DNA from: an uncultured Oscillospiraceae bacterium
GTDB lineage: Bacteria > Bacillota > Clostridia > Oscillospirales > Acutalibacteraceae
DNA: 64,000 nucleotides
Direction: 5' to 3'
Assembly: GCA_900547105.1 (NCBI GenBank)
Contig: URFL01000002.1
Location: 62,001-126,000 of the forward strand
The translations under genes and the position numbers were made by a program. The notes beneath the pieces are model-generated. The model searched no databases, had not been told where the DNA came from, and worked only from the letters and a program-made list of their open reading frames with translations. This document shows, piece after piece, positions 17,331-26,183 of this stretch. Position 1 is the stretch's first letter. Each line of letters starts with the position of its first letter.

Positions 17331-18367
17331 ACAGCTATCAAACCCGGTTGCTGACCGACGCACCGGAGGATATTGCGTTTGCCGCGCAGTGTTTGCAGCG
17401 TGGCGAGCTGGTCGGTATGCCGACCGAAACCGTATACGGACTGGCGGCGGACGCGACCAACGAAGCCGCTGTCGCCCGTATTTTTGAAGCCAAGGGACGT
17501 CCGCAGGACAACCCGTTGATCGTACATATTGCGCGGTTTGAGGAGATGGAACCGCTGGTGACGGCGATTCCCGACACGGCGCGGCGGCTGGCGGATGCCT
17601 TTTGGCCGGGACCGCTGACCATGATCTTGCCCCGCTCGCCGCGTATTCCCGCCAGCGTCAGCGCGGGGCTTGGCACCGTAGCGATCCGGATGCCGTCGCA
17701 TCCGGTGGCGCGGGCGCTCATCACCGCCAGCGGGCGACCGCTGGCAGCACCGTCCGCTAATCTGTCCGGCAGCCCCAGCCCCACCACCGCCGCCCATGTG
17801 ATGGCGGACATGGCGGGGCGTATCCCCGCCATTATCGACGGCGGTGCCTGCCGGGTGGGGGTGGAATCCACCGTGATCACGGTGAGCGACGACGAGGTGC
17901 GGCTGCTGCGGCCCGGCGGCATCACCCCCGCCATGCTGCGTACGGTGGTGTCCACCGTCACGGTGGATCCGGCGGTGACCCATCCGCTGGCGGAGGGCGC
18001 TCATGCCGCTTCGCCGGGGATGAAATACAAGCATTACGCGCCCAAAGCCAAGGTGACGCTGGTCAAAGCGTCGCCCGCGGCGTTTGCGGCGTTTGTCAAC
18101 GACAAAGCCACCGCCCAGCCGCAAGGGCTGATGGCGCTGTGCTTTGATGGCGAAGAGGGGGCGCTGACCGTCCCCTATCTGACATACGGCCGCCGCGACG
18201 ATGCCGCCGACCAGGCACACCGCCTGTTCGACGCGCTGCGGCAGCTGGACGAACGCGGCGCGGCGCGGGTATATGCCACCTGTCCTTCGGAGGAAGGCGT
18301 GGGGCTGGCGGTATACAACCGCATTTTGCGCGCCGCCGGATTTGAGGTGATCTCTCTTGACGGATAA
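17327..18367 (+). CDS. sua5: L-threonylcarbamoyladenylate synthase (Sua5 type)
   Basis: 346 residues: YrdC-like catalytic domain (1-205) with GMPTETVYGLAAD, KGRPQDNPLIVH and APSANLSGS, then a linker and the C-terminal Sua5 domain (about 220-346). It makes threonylcarbamoyl-AMP from threonine, bicarbonate and ATP for t6A37 of tRNA. Translationally coupled to prfA through ATGA. The prfA-sua5 (ywlC) neighbourhood is common in Firmicutes. Confidence 0.94.
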   Translation: MNSYQTRLLTDAPEDIAFAAQCLQRGELVGMPTETVYGLAADATNEAAVARIFEAKGRPQDNPLIVHIARFEEMEPLVTAIPDTARRLADAFWPGPLTMILPRSPRIPASVSAGLGTVAIRMPSHPVARALITASGRPLAAPSANLSGSPSPTTAAHVMADMAGRIPAIIDGGACRVGVESTVITVSDDEVRLLRPGGITPAMLRTVVSTVTVDPAVTHPLAEGAHAASPGMKYKHYAPKAKVTLVKASPAAFAAFVNDKATAQPQGLMALCFDGEEGALTVPYLTYGRRDDAADQAHRLFDALRQLDERGAARVYATCPSEEGVGLAVYNRILRAAGFEVISLDG

Positions 18368-18971
18368 AGTATATGTGGTCGGCTTGACCGGACCCACCGG
18401 CTCCGGCAAAAGCGAAGTGGCGCGTGTTTGGAAAAACGAGCATTTCCCGATGATCGATGCGGATGTGCTGGCGCGCCGGGTGGTGGAGCCGGGGCAGCCC
18501 GCTCTGCAACAGCTGGTGGAGGAATTTTCGGAAGATATTTTGCAGGATGACGGCACGCTCAACCGGCGGCAGCTGGCGCGGCGCGCCTTTGCCACGCCGG
18601 AGGACACGCAAAAACTCAACGCCATCACCCATCCGTATATTCTGGATCTGACCCATCACATCCTGATGCAGTTTGAGCAGATGCGGGAGCGACTGGCGGT
18701 GATCGACGCGCCGCTGCTGTTTGAAACCGAGCTGGACGCTGTCTGCGACCTGACGGTGGCGGTGGTGGCTCCCGCCGACAAACGGCTGGAGCGCATCCGG
18801 CTGCGGGACGATCTGACCGAGGCGCAGGCGCGCGCCCGCATGGCTGCCCAACAGAAGGACAGCTATTACACCAGCCGTGCCGCCATCACGCTGCACAACG
18901 ACGGTGATCTGGATCAGCTGCGGCAACAGGCGACGGAGCTGGCTGCCCGTATTCGGGAGATGGCGCGATGA
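18357..18971 (+). CDS. coaE: Dephospho-CoA kinase
   Basis: 204 residues. P-loop GPTGSGKS at 12-19, the DADVLARRVVEPG lid/CoA-binding region and DAPLLFE are all present, so the last step of CoA synthesis is well supported. The start is TTG at 18357, inside the 3' end of sua5 (11-base overlap), with GAGGTGA five to six bases upstream; GTG at 18375 would remove part of the first beta strand. Confidence 0.93.
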   Translation: MTDKVYVVGLTGPTGSGKSEVARVWKNEHFPMIDADVLARRVVEPGQPALQQLVEEFSEDILQDDGTLNRRQLARRAFATPEDTQKLNAITHPYILDLTHHILMQFEQMRERLAVIDAPLLFETELDAVCDLTVAVVAPADKRLERIRLRDDLTEAQARARMAAQQKDSYYTSRAAITLHNDGDLDQLRQQATELAARIREMAR

Positions 18972-19576
18972 CCAAGGCACAAAAGCAACAGCAAAAAAAG
19001 CGGCGCATCCGCGCTGCCATCCTCATCGTGATCGTGCTGGCGGTGGTCACCACGGTATGTGTGCTGGCACTGCACAAGGGCTACGATCATTTCAGCAAAA
19101 CGGTGTATCCGCTGCCCTATCGTGAATATGTGGAAAAATACGCCGCAGAATATGGAGAGGATCCCTCGCTGGTGTATGCAGTGATGTCCACCGAAAGCTC
19201 GTTCGATGCCGAAGCCGTGTCCTCGGCGGGGGCGATGGGGTTGATGCAGCTGACAGACAAAACCTTTGAATGGGCACAAATGCGCATGGGCACGCAGGAT
19301 AAAGGGCTGACCGACGACGATCTGTTCAAACCGGAGATCAACATTCAATACGGCACCTATGTGCTGCATCTGCTGCGGGAGGATTTTGACCGCACCGCCA
19401 CTCTGCTTGCCGCGTACAACGCCGGGCGCAGCAATGTGCTGGAATGGTTGGAAAACAGCGACTATTCGCAGGATGGAGAAACGCTGGTGGATATTCCGCT
19501 CAGCGAAACGCGTCAATATGTTTTGAAAGTGCTGCAAACGCAGGAGCGTTATCAGCAACTGTATGATATTCCGTAA
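18968..19576 (+). CDS. Membrane-anchored lytic transglycosylase (SLT domain)
   Basis: 202 residues. A basic Gln/Lys start, one membrane helix (about 15-36), then an SLT/goose-lysozyme-like domain: catalytic Glu76 in VMSTESSFDA, GAMGLMQL and AAYNAGRSNV. It would cleave peptidoglycan between MurNAc and GlcNAc at the outer face of the membrane. Overlaps coaE by ATGA. This small form resembles YjbJ/CwlQ-like enzymes of Firmicutes. Confidence 0.9.
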   Translation: MTKAQKQQQKKRRIRAAILIVIVLAVVTTVCVLALHKGYDHFSKTVYPLPYREYVEKYAAEYGEDPSLVYAVMSTESSFDAEAVSSAGAMGLMQLTDKTFEWAQMRMGTQDKGLTDDDLFKPEINIQYGTYVLHLLREDFDRTATLLAAYNAGRSNVLEWLENSDYSQDGETLVDIPLSETRQYVLKVLQTQERYQQLYDIP

Positions 19577-19590
19577 GGAGGTTTATGGTC

Positions 19591-20994
19591 ATGAGCGAAA
19601 ACAAAGACATCGAAAACCTGAAAAAGAATCTGTTTTACACCCCGAAGCACGCTGCCCAGGTAATGACGGCGGAACAGATTGCCGACGCCGATGAATATGG
19701 CGAGGAGTACAAGCAGTTTTTGAACACCGCTAAAACCGAGCGCGAGGCGGTGAGCGAAGCGGTGCGTCTGGCAGAAAAAGCCGGATTTGTGCCGTTTGAC
19801 CGCACCGCCCGGCTGAAGCCCGGCGACAAGGTGTATCTGAACAACCGGGGCAAATCGCTGCTGCTGGCGGTGATCGGCACCCGCCCGATCACCGACGGCG
19901 TATCCATCGCCGCCGCGCACATCGACTCTCCCCGACTGGATCTCAAGCCCAACCCGCTGTATGAGGATCACCAGCTGGCGTATTTTGATACCCACTATTA
20001 CGGCGGTATTAAAAAATACCAGTGGACCACCATTCCGCTGGCGCTGCACGGCGTGATCGTGCGCAAGGACGGTTCCACCGTGACGGTGCGCATCGGCGAG
20101 GACGAAACGGATCCCGTGTTCTGTGTGACCGATCTGCTGCCCCATCTGGGCGGCGAGCAAATGAAACGCCCCGCCAACCAGATCGTCAAAGGCGAGGATC
20201 TGAACCTGCTGATCGGCTCGCGCCCGCTGAACGGCGACGAGGGCAGCGAGATGGTGAAGCTGAACATCATGAGTATCCTGCACAAGAAATACGGCATTGT
20301 GGAAGGCGATTTTCTGTCGGCCGAGCTGGAGATCGTGCCCGCGTTCCGGGCGCGCGATCTGGGCTTTGACCGCAGCATGATCGCCGGTTACGGTCACGAC
20401 GACCGCGTGTGCGCTTATCCGGCGCTGACCGCGATTTTGCGCACCGGCACCCCCGCCTACACCGCCGTGACCATTCTGGCGGACAAAGAGGAGATCGGTT
20501 CGGACGGCAACACCGGTATGAAATCCTCCTTCCTCCCCTATTTTATCGACGATCTCGCCGCTATGTTCGGCGAAAAAGGGCACCATGTGCTGTCCCGCTC
20601 GGTCTGCCTGTCGGCGGATGTGAACGCGGCGTTTGACCCGATCTATCCCGAAGTGATGGAATCGCGCAACTGTGCGTATCTGAACAAAGGCGTTGCGATC
20701 ACCAAATACACCGGCGCGGGCGGCAAATCCGGCACATCGGATGCCTCGGCGGAGCTGATGGGCATGGTGCGCCGTCTGATGGACGAGCAGCAGGTGCTGT
20801 GGCAGGTCGGCGAGCTGGGCAAAGTGGATGCCGGCGGCGGCGGAACGGTCGCCAAGTATATCGCCAATCTGGATGTGGAAACGGTGGATATGGGCGTGCC
20901 GGTGCTGTCGATGCACGCGCCCTTTGAAGTGATTTCCAAGCTGGATGTGTTTATGGCGCACCGCGCGTTCTATACGCTGATGAACCGCAAATAA
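19591..20994 (+). CDS. M18 family aminopeptidase (aspartyl aminopeptidase-like)
   Basis: 467 residues. Metal ligands of the dinuclear zinc site are seen in AAHIDSPRLDLKP, ADKEEIGSDGNTG, LSADVNAAF and near the C-terminus (SMHAPFEV). The family removes N-terminal acidic or hydrophobic residues in the cytoplasm as a large oligomer. Two ATGs follow AAGGAGG: 19585 (3-base spacing) and 19591 (9-base); I choose 19591 for spacing. A terminator follows, and the gene starts 14 bases after the transglycosylase. Confidence 0.92.
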   Translation: MSENKDIENLKKNLFYTPKHAAQVMTAEQIADADEYGEEYKQFLNTAKTEREAVSEAVRLAEKAGFVPFDRTARLKPGDKVYLNNRGKSLLLAVIGTRPITDGVSIAAAHIDSPRLDLKPNPLYEDHQLAYFDTHYYGGIKKYQWTTIPLALHGVIVRKDGSTVTVRIGEDETDPVFCVTDLLPHLGGEQMKRPANQIVKGEDLNLLIGSRPLNGDEGSEMVKLNIMSILHKKYGIVEGDFLSAELEIVPAFRARDLGFDRSMIAGYGHDDRVCAYPALTAILRTGTPAYTAVTILADKEEIGSDGNTGMKSSFLPYFIDDLAAMFGEKGHHVLSRSVCLSADVNAAFDPIYPEVMESRNCAYLNKGVAITKYTGAGGKSGTSDASAELMGMVRRLMDEQQVLWQVGELGKVDAGGGGTVAKYIANLDVETVDMGVPVLSMHAPFEVISKLDVFMAHRAFYTLMNRK

Positions 20995-21000
20995 TCCTAT

Positions 21001-21032
21001 GGCGCTGCTTTGACCGGCAGCGCCGTTTTTTC
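21001..21032 (+). terminator. terminator after M18 aminopeptidase
   Basis: GGCGCTGC-loop-GCAGCGCC followed by GTTTTTT; closes the long rightward run before the cysteine hydrolase gene. Confidence 0.75.
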
Positions 21033-21051
21033 TATCAAGGAGGAATTGGCA

Positions 21052-21579
21052 ATGAGCAAGCTGTTGATCGTGGTGGATTATCAAAAAGACTTTGTGGACG
21101 GATCGCTGGGCTTCCCCGAAGCGGTGGCGATGCAGCCCGCGCTGCTGCAAAAAATCGCCGCCTATCGCGCGGCGGGCGACACGGTGGCGTTCACCTTCGA
21201 CACCCACGGCACCGATTATCTGTCCACGCAAGAGGGGCGGCGGCTGCCGGTGGAGCACACCCTGCGGGGCACCCCGGGGTGGGAGCTGTACGACCACGTG
21301 GCGGATGCCCGCCAGCCGGACGACCCCTGTTTCTGCAAGCCCGCGTTCGGATCGGCGGAGCTGTTTGACTATCTGCGGGAGCATCCCTTTGACCAGATCG
21401 AACTGGCGGGGGTGGTATCCTCCATCTGCGTCATCAGCAACGCGATCCTTGCCAAAACCGCCCAACCGGAAACACCGGTGGTGGTGGACGCCGCCTGCGT
21501 GGCGGGGGCTGACCCGCATCTGCACGCAGCGGCACTGGATGTGATGGCGGGGCTGCAGATCACCGTGCTGAACCGCTGA
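21052..21579 (+). CDS. Cysteine hydrolase of the isochorismatase/nicotinamidase family
   Basis: 175 residues. The triad is visible: Asp9 in LIVVDYQKDF, a Lys in CFCKPAFGS and the nucleophile Cys in VVSSICVISNA; FDTHGTDY provides metal-binding residues typical of nicotinamidase PncA. Nicotinamide deamidation for NAD salvage is the likeliest reaction but not proven by motifs alone. Start ATG has AAGGAGG eight bases upstream; the frame is open further 5' through the terminator. Confidence 0.85.
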   Translation: MSKLLIVVDYQKDFVDGSLGFPEAVAMQPALLQKIAAYRAAGDTVAFTFDTHGTDYLSTQEGRRLPVEHTLRGTPGWELYDHVADARQPDDPCFCKPAFGSAELFDYLREHPFDQIELAGVVSSICVISNAILAKTAQPETPVVVDAACVAGADPHLHAAALDVMAGLQITVLNR

Positions 21580-21691
21580 TCCGACCCGCACCTGTCGCCC
21601 GGACGAGCATAAACTGGAACAGGCGTATTGTATAAAATGCAAAAACCCGCCAACAATACCATTGTAAGATTTCAGTTTAGGAGACGACAGT

Positions 21692-22057
21692 ATGAATGTG
21701 CACAGAGGGGATATTTTTTACGCCGATCTCAGCCCGGTCGTCGGCTCGGAGCAGGGCGGGATCCGGCCGGTGTTGATCGTGCAAAACGATGTGGGCAATC
21801 GTTTCAGCCCCACCGTGATCGCTGCCGCCATCACCAGCCAAAAGGACAAAGCGCGGCTGCCCACGCACATCCAGCTGCACACCGGCGGCGACGGCAGCGG
21901 GCTGGTGCGCGATTCCATTGTGCTGCTGGAACAGATCCGCACGCTGGATAAACGCCGGCTGCGCGAAAAAATGGGACGGCTGGACGACACCGCCATGGAT
22001 CGGGTGGATCAGGCGCTGCAGATCAGCTTTGGGTTGGATGCCGGACGGGCTACATAA
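21692..22057 (+). CDS. MazF/PemK-type endoribonuclease toxin, no antitoxin visible
   Basis: 121 residues. HRGDIFYADL, RPVLIVQNDVGN and TVIAAAITSQ match the EndoA/MazF family; Arg25 and Thr48 coincide with the catalytic residues of Bacillus MazF. It should cleave mRNA at short sequences. The 112 bases upstream hold TTAGGAGA and an AT-rich stretch but no ORF big enough for MazE, and the downstream gene is pyrC after a terminator. So the antitoxin is absent, encoded elsewhere, or missed. Confidence 0.9.
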   Translation: MNVHRGDIFYADLSPVVGSEQGGIRPVLIVQNDVGNRFSPTVIAAAITSQKDKARLPTHIQLHTGGDGSGLVRDSIVLLEQIRTLDKRRLREKMGRLDDTAMDRVDQALQISFGLDAGRAT

Positions 22058-22084
22058 CCCCGCCCGCGCCCGCATATAGCGCAT

Positions 22085-22117
22085 AAAAAAGCTCTCGCCG
22101 GCGGCGAGAGCTTTTTT
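22085..22117. terminator. terminator between mazF-like gene and pyr operon
   Basis: Perfect stem AAAAAAGCTCTCGCC with its complement, three-base loop, T6 tail. Confidence 0.85.
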
Positions 22118-22149
22118 GACGAATCGGGTCGAAAACTTTTGGCGCGCTC

Positions 22150-22179
22150 TTGCCTCTTTCGGTCGGATTGTGGTATACT
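22150..22179 (+). promoter_or_regulatory. promoter of the pyrCFKD operon
   Basis: TTGCCT at 22150-22155, 18-base spacer, TATACT at 22174-22179. The leader to the GTG start is only about 30 bases, leaving no room for a PyrR attenuator. Confidence 0.7.
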
Positions 22180-22216
22180 AAGAAAAATATTCCCATTTTC
22201 CAAAGGATGTGACCGT

Positions 22217-23506
22217 GTGAAAGATCTGTTGATTCGCGGATCCACCCTGATCGACCCCTCGCAGGACAGGATGGAAAAAGCGGATATCCGTATCCGCAAA
22301 GGGGTTGTCGCGGCGGTGGCTGACCAGTTGCCGGTGGACGATGCCGAGCTGCTGCAGGCAGACGGGCTGTACTGCGCACCGGGACTGGTGGACATTCATG
22401 TGCATTTGCGCGACCCCGGTCAGACCCACAAGGAAGATATTTTTTCCGGCTGTGTGGCGGCGGCAGCGGGCGGCGTCACCTCGGTGGTATGCATGCCCAA
22501 CACCAACCCGCCGGTGGACGATCCGTCCATTGTGCAGTCGATTTTGGAAAAATCCGTGCGCGCGGATGCGCATGTCTACCCGGTCGGCACCATCACCAGG
22601 GGCTTGCAGGGGCAGGAGCTGACCGATTTCGCCATTTTGAAAAAAGCAGGCGTGTGTGCGCTGTCGGATGACGGCAAGCCCGTGCCGACCGCCGGGTTGA
22701 TGGCGGCGGCGCTGAAAAAAGCGGCGGCGGTCGGGCTGCCGGTGCTGTCGCACAGCGAGGATCGCGAGCTGGCGGGAAACGGCATTATGCACGAAGGACG
22801 CGTATCCGTCGAGCTGGGGGTGCCCGGCATCCCCGCCCAAGCGGAGGAAGTCGCGATCGCGCGCGAAATTCGGCTGGCGGCGGAAACCGGCTGTCCGGTG
22901 CATATCTGCCATGTCAGCACTGCGGGCAGCGTGGCGCTGCTGCGCGAAGCCAAAGCCAAAGGAATTCCGGTGACCGCCGAAACCGCGCCGCATTATTTCA
23001 CCCTGACCCACGACGCGCTGCGCACGCGGGATGCGGACTACCGCATGAATCCGCCGCTGCGCACCGCCGCGGATGTGCGGGCAGTGATTCACGGCTTGCA
23101 GGATGGCACCCTGTCCATTATCGCCACCGACCACGCCCCCCACACGGCGGAGGAAAAAGCCGATTTCAACACCGCGCCCAACGGCTCGGTGGGGTTGGAA
23201 ACCTCGCTGGCGGTGGGAATCACCTCGCTGGTGGTGCCGGGGCATCTCACGCTGATGCAACTGCTGCGGTGTATGTCCACCGCGCCCGCCCAGCTGATGG
23301 GCTTTAAGGCGGGATCGCTGCGCACCGGTATGCCGGCGGATATGGTGCTGTTTGATCCGAACGAGCAATGGACGGTGCAGCCGGAACAGCTGCGCGGCAA
23401 ATCGCACAACACGCCGTTTAAGGGCATGACCCTGACAGGAAAAGTAAAAGCCACCATTTTGGGCGGCAAGATCGTTTATTTGGAGGAGGAACCGTTATGT
23501 CGTTAG
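22217..23506 (+). CDS. pyrC: Dihydroorotase
   Basis: 429 residues, the Bacillus-type enzyme closing carbamoyl-aspartate to dihydroorotate. Zinc ligands H61/H63 lie in DIHVHLRDPGQTHKED; further ligands in SHSEDRELAG, CHVSTAG and ATDHAPHT. The start is GTG at 22217 with AAAGGA upstream; an ATG 26 codons earlier lies upstream of the promoter -10 and is not credible. First gene of a pyrimidine operon; overlaps pyrF by 10 bases. Confidence 0.94.
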   Translation: MKDLLIRGSTLIDPSQDRMEKADIRIRKGVVAAVADQLPVDDAELLQADGLYCAPGLVDIHVHLRDPGQTHKEDIFSGCVAAAAGGVTSVVCMPNTNPPVDDPSIVQSILEKSVRADAHVYPVGTITRGLQGQELTDFAILKKAGVCALSDDGKPVPTAGLMAAALKKAAAVGLPVLSHSEDRELAGNGIMHEGRVSVELGVPGIPAQAEEVAIAREIRLAAETGCPVHICHVSTAGSVALLREAKAKGIPVTAETAPHYFTLTHDALRTRDADYRMNPPLRTAADVRAVIHGLQDGTLSIIATDHAPHTAEEKADFNTAPNGSVGLETSLAVGITSLVVPGHLTLMQLLRCMSTAPAQLMGFKAGSLRTGMPADMVLFDPNEQWTVQPEQLRGKSHNTPFKGMTLTGKVKATILGGKIVYLEEEPLCR

Positions 23507-24417
23507 ATCGTTTGATTGCCGGTATTCGGGACAAGCAAAACCCCACCGTGGCCGGTTTGGACCCGAAGCTGGAGTATATTCCCGCCTACATCCGCGAGGC
23601 TGCCTTTGCGCAGCACGGTGCCACGCTGGAGGGCGCAGCGGATGCACTGCTCACCTTTAACAAAGCGCTGATCGATGCGCTGTATGACATTGTGCCCGCG
23701 GTGAAACCGCAGGCAGCGTACTATGAGCTGTACGGCTGGCAAGGTGTGCGCGCGCTGGCGGACACCATCGCCTATGCCAAAAGCAAAGGGATGTTCGTCA
23801 TCACCGACGGCAAGCGCAACGACATCGGCTCCACTATGGAGGCGTATGCTGCCGCGCATCTGGGCACCACGGCGGTGGAAGGCAACGAGATTGCGGCGTT
23901 CGGCGGCGATGCGCTGACCGTCAACGGCTATCTGGGCACCGACGGCATTGCGCCGCTCATCAAGGTGTGCAAACAGCAGGATACCGGCATTTTTGTGCTG
24001 GTAAAAACCTCCAACCCCTCGTCCGGCGAATTGCAGGACAAGCTGTTGGACGGCGAACCGGTCTATCGCCGCATGGGCGCGATGTGCGAGCATTGGGGCG
24101 AAGAGCTGCCCGGTGCATACGGCTATTCCGGCGTGGGCGCTGTGGTGGGGGCGACCTATCCCGCCCAGCTGACCGAGCTGCGCGCCGCGCTGCCGCACAC
24201 CTTCTTTTTGGTACCGGGCTACGGCGCACAGGGCGGCGGCGCTGCCGATGTGGCGGGCGCATTTGACCAAAACGGCATCGGCGCGGTCATCAACTCGTCC
24301 CGCGGCATTATGTGCGCGTGGAAAAAAGAGGGCTGTGCCCCCGAAGATTTTGCCGGGGCTGCCCGCCGGGAAGCGCTGCGCATGAAACAGGATATTCTGG
24401 CAAACATACAGGCGTAA
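23497..24417 (+). CDS. pyrF: Orotidine 5'-phosphate decarboxylase, type 2
   Basis: 306 residues, the longer type 2 class. The catalytic DGKRNDIG motif, KPQAAYYELYGWQG and the phosphate-binding VPGYGAQGGG with INSSRGIM are all seen. Makes UMP from OMP. ATG at 23497 with GGAGG inside the pyrC end. Confidence 0.94.
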   Translation: MSLDRLIAGIRDKQNPTVAGLDPKLEYIPAYIREAAFAQHGATLEGAADALLTFNKALIDALYDIVPAVKPQAAYYELYGWQGVRALADTIAYAKSKGMFVITDGKRNDIGSTMEAYAAAHLGTTAVEGNEIAAFGGDALTVNGYLGTDGIAPLIKVCKQQDTGIFVLVKTSNPSSGELQDKLLDGEPVYRRMGAMCEHWGEELPGAYGYSGVGAVVGATYPAQLTELRAALPHTFFLVPGYGAQGGGAADVAGAFDQNGIGAVINSSRGIMCAWKKEGCAPEDFAGAARREALRMKQDILANIQA

Positions 24418-24438
24418 AAACGAAAAGGAGTTGCCGCC

Positions 24439-25212
24439 ATGCGCTATTTACAAGAACAATGCCGTCTGCTCCACAAGGTGGAGATCGCCCCCGGCATCTA
24501 CAACGCCACTCTGTCCGCGCCGCAGATCGCGCGGATTGCGGCGGCGGGGCAATTTGTCAACATTTTGTGCGATGGGTTTGAGCTGCGCCGCCCCATTTCG
24601 CTGTGCGGGTTCGACGCCGAGCTGGGCGTGATCCGGCTGGTGTTTGAGGTGCGCGGCAAAGGCACCGCGTGGCTCGCCGACCGGCAGGAAAGCGACACGC
24701 TGGACATCATCGGGCCACTGGGGCACGGATTCCCGCTGCTGGACGCTTCGCAAAAAGCGGTCATGATCGGCGGCGGCATCGGCACCCCTCCCCTGTTGCC
24801 GCTGGCGCGGCACTATGGCGCCAACGCCACGGTCATCACCGGTTTCCGCAACAAGGACGCCGCCATTTTGCAGCAGGATATTGCTGCCTGTGGCGCGCAG
24901 CCGGTGCTGTGCACCGATGACGGTTCGGCGGGGTTCCACGGCTTCACGACCCAGGCGCTGGAAGCACATCTGGCGCAGCATCCGTGCGATGTGATCTACA
25001 CCTGCGGTCCCAAAGTGATGATGCAGCGGGTGACGGCGATCGCCACGCAGCACGGTATCCTGTGCTATGTATCGATGGAAGAGCGCATGGCGTGCGGCGT
25101 GGGCGCGTGCCTCGGCTGCGTTTGCAAAACCAAAGAGGGCGGCGACACCAAGCATACGCGGGTGTGTGTGAACGGCCCGGTATTTAACGCCGAGGAGGTG
25201 GACTGGACATGA
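24439..25212 (+). CDS. pyrK: Dihydroorotate dehydrogenase B, electron-transfer subunit
   Basis: 257 residues. FAD-binding RRPISLCG, NAD-binding GGGIGTPPLLPLA, and a C-terminal [2Fe-2S] motif with cysteines in ACGVGACLGCVC plus a later VCVNGP. PyrK passes electrons from PyrD to NAD+. AAAGGAG precedes the ATG. Overlaps pyrD by ATGA. Confidence 0.94.
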   Translation: MRYLQEQCRLLHKVEIAPGIYNATLSAPQIARIAAAGQFVNILCDGFELRRPISLCGFDAELGVIRLVFEVRGKGTAWLADRQESDTLDIIGPLGHGFPLLDASQKAVMIGGGIGTPPLLPLARHYGANATVITGFRNKDAAILQQDIAACGAQPVLCTDDGSAGFHGFTTQALEAHLAQHPCDVIYTCGPKVMMQRVTAIATQHGILCYVSMEERMACGVGACLGCVCKTKEGGDTKHTRVCVNGPVFNAEEVDWT

Positions 25213-26120
25213 GCGATATGCGAGTGAATCTGTGCGGCGTAGAGCTGAAAAATCCGGTCATCACCGCGTCCGGCACCTTTGGATTCGGCATGGAGTATAA
25301 CGAATTTTATCCGATCTCGCGGCTGGGCGGCGTGGCGTGCAAGGGCACCACACTGCTGGAGCGCGCGGGCAACCCCGCCCCCCGCATTGCGGAAACTCCG
25401 GCGGGCATGCTGAACAGTGTGGGGCTGCAAAATCCCGGCGTGGAGGCGTTTGTGTCCACCTATCTGCCGTGGCTGAAGCAGCAGGACACCGCCGCCATCG
25501 CGAATATCGCGGGCAGCAGCGTGGACGATTACTGCGCCATGGCGGAGCGGTTGAACGACACCGATGTGGATATTGTGGAGATGAACATCTCCTGCCCCAA
25601 TGTGAAGCAGGGCGGAGTCGGGTTCGGCACCTCGTGCGAAAGCGCGGCGGCGGTGACCAAAGCGGTGCGGGCGCATTGCCGCAAACCGCTGATGGTAAAA
25701 CTGACCCCGAACGTCACAAACATCGGCGACATTGCCGCGGCGGTAGAGGATGCCGGCGCGGACGCGGTGTCGCTGATCAACACCCTCACCGGTATGCGCA
25801 TCGACATCCGCACCCGGCGGCCGATTTTGCGCAACAATACCGGCGGGCTGTCCGGCCCGGCGGTGTTCCCGGTGGCGGTGCGGATGGTGCGTGACGTGTA
25901 CAAACGCGTATCCATCCCGGTGGTCGGCATGGGCGGCATTTCCACCTGGGAGGATGCGGTGGAAATGATGATCGCCGGCGCGGCAGCCATCCAGGTGGGG
26001 GCTGCCAACTTCCGCGACCCTATGGCATCGCTCAAAATTGTCGAAGGACTGGAAATCTATGCGGCGCAGCAGGGGCTGGGTTCGATCACCGAGCTGACCG
26101 GCACGCTGCAGGAATGGTAA
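25209..26120 (+). CDS. pyrD: Dihydroorotate dehydrogenase B, catalytic subunit
   Basis: 303-residue FMN TIM barrel. Active-site base Cys129 in MNISCPNV marks class 1B; SGTFGFG, KLTPNVTNI and GMGGIST support FMN binding. Works with the adjacent PyrK, using NAD+, which suits anaerobes. Last gene before a strong terminator; pyrE, pyrB and carAB are not in this cluster. Confidence 0.95.
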   Translation: MSDMRVNLCGVELKNPVITASGTFGFGMEYNEFYPISRLGGVACKGTTLLERAGNPAPRIAETPAGMLNSVGLQNPGVEAFVSTYLPWLKQQDTAAIANIAGSSVDDYCAMAERLNDTDVDIVEMNISCPNVKQGGVGFGTSCESAAAVTKAVRAHCRKPLMVKLTPNVTNIGDIAAAVEDAGADAVSLINTLTGMRIDIRTRRPILRNNTGGLSGPAVFPVAVRMVRDVYKRVSIPVVGMGGISTWEDAVEMMIAGAAAIQVGAANFRDPMASLKIVEGLEIYAAQQGLGSITELTGTLQEW

Positions 26121-26127
26121 TACAAAC

Positions 26128-26162
26128 AAAAACTCCGGCGCCCGATGGGTGCCGGAGTTTTT
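26128..26162 (+). terminator. terminator of the pyr operon
   Basis: AAAAACTCCGGC... stem with complement GCCGGAGTTTTT and a short loop, eight bases after the pyrD stop. Confidence 0.85.
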
Positions 26163-26183
26163 GACGGAAAGAGGCATGGCTTT

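Noticed and set aside
19552..21642. 696-codon leftward frame across the M18 and cysteine hydrolase genes
   Set aside because: Crosses two real genes and a terminator; composition typical of shadow frames.
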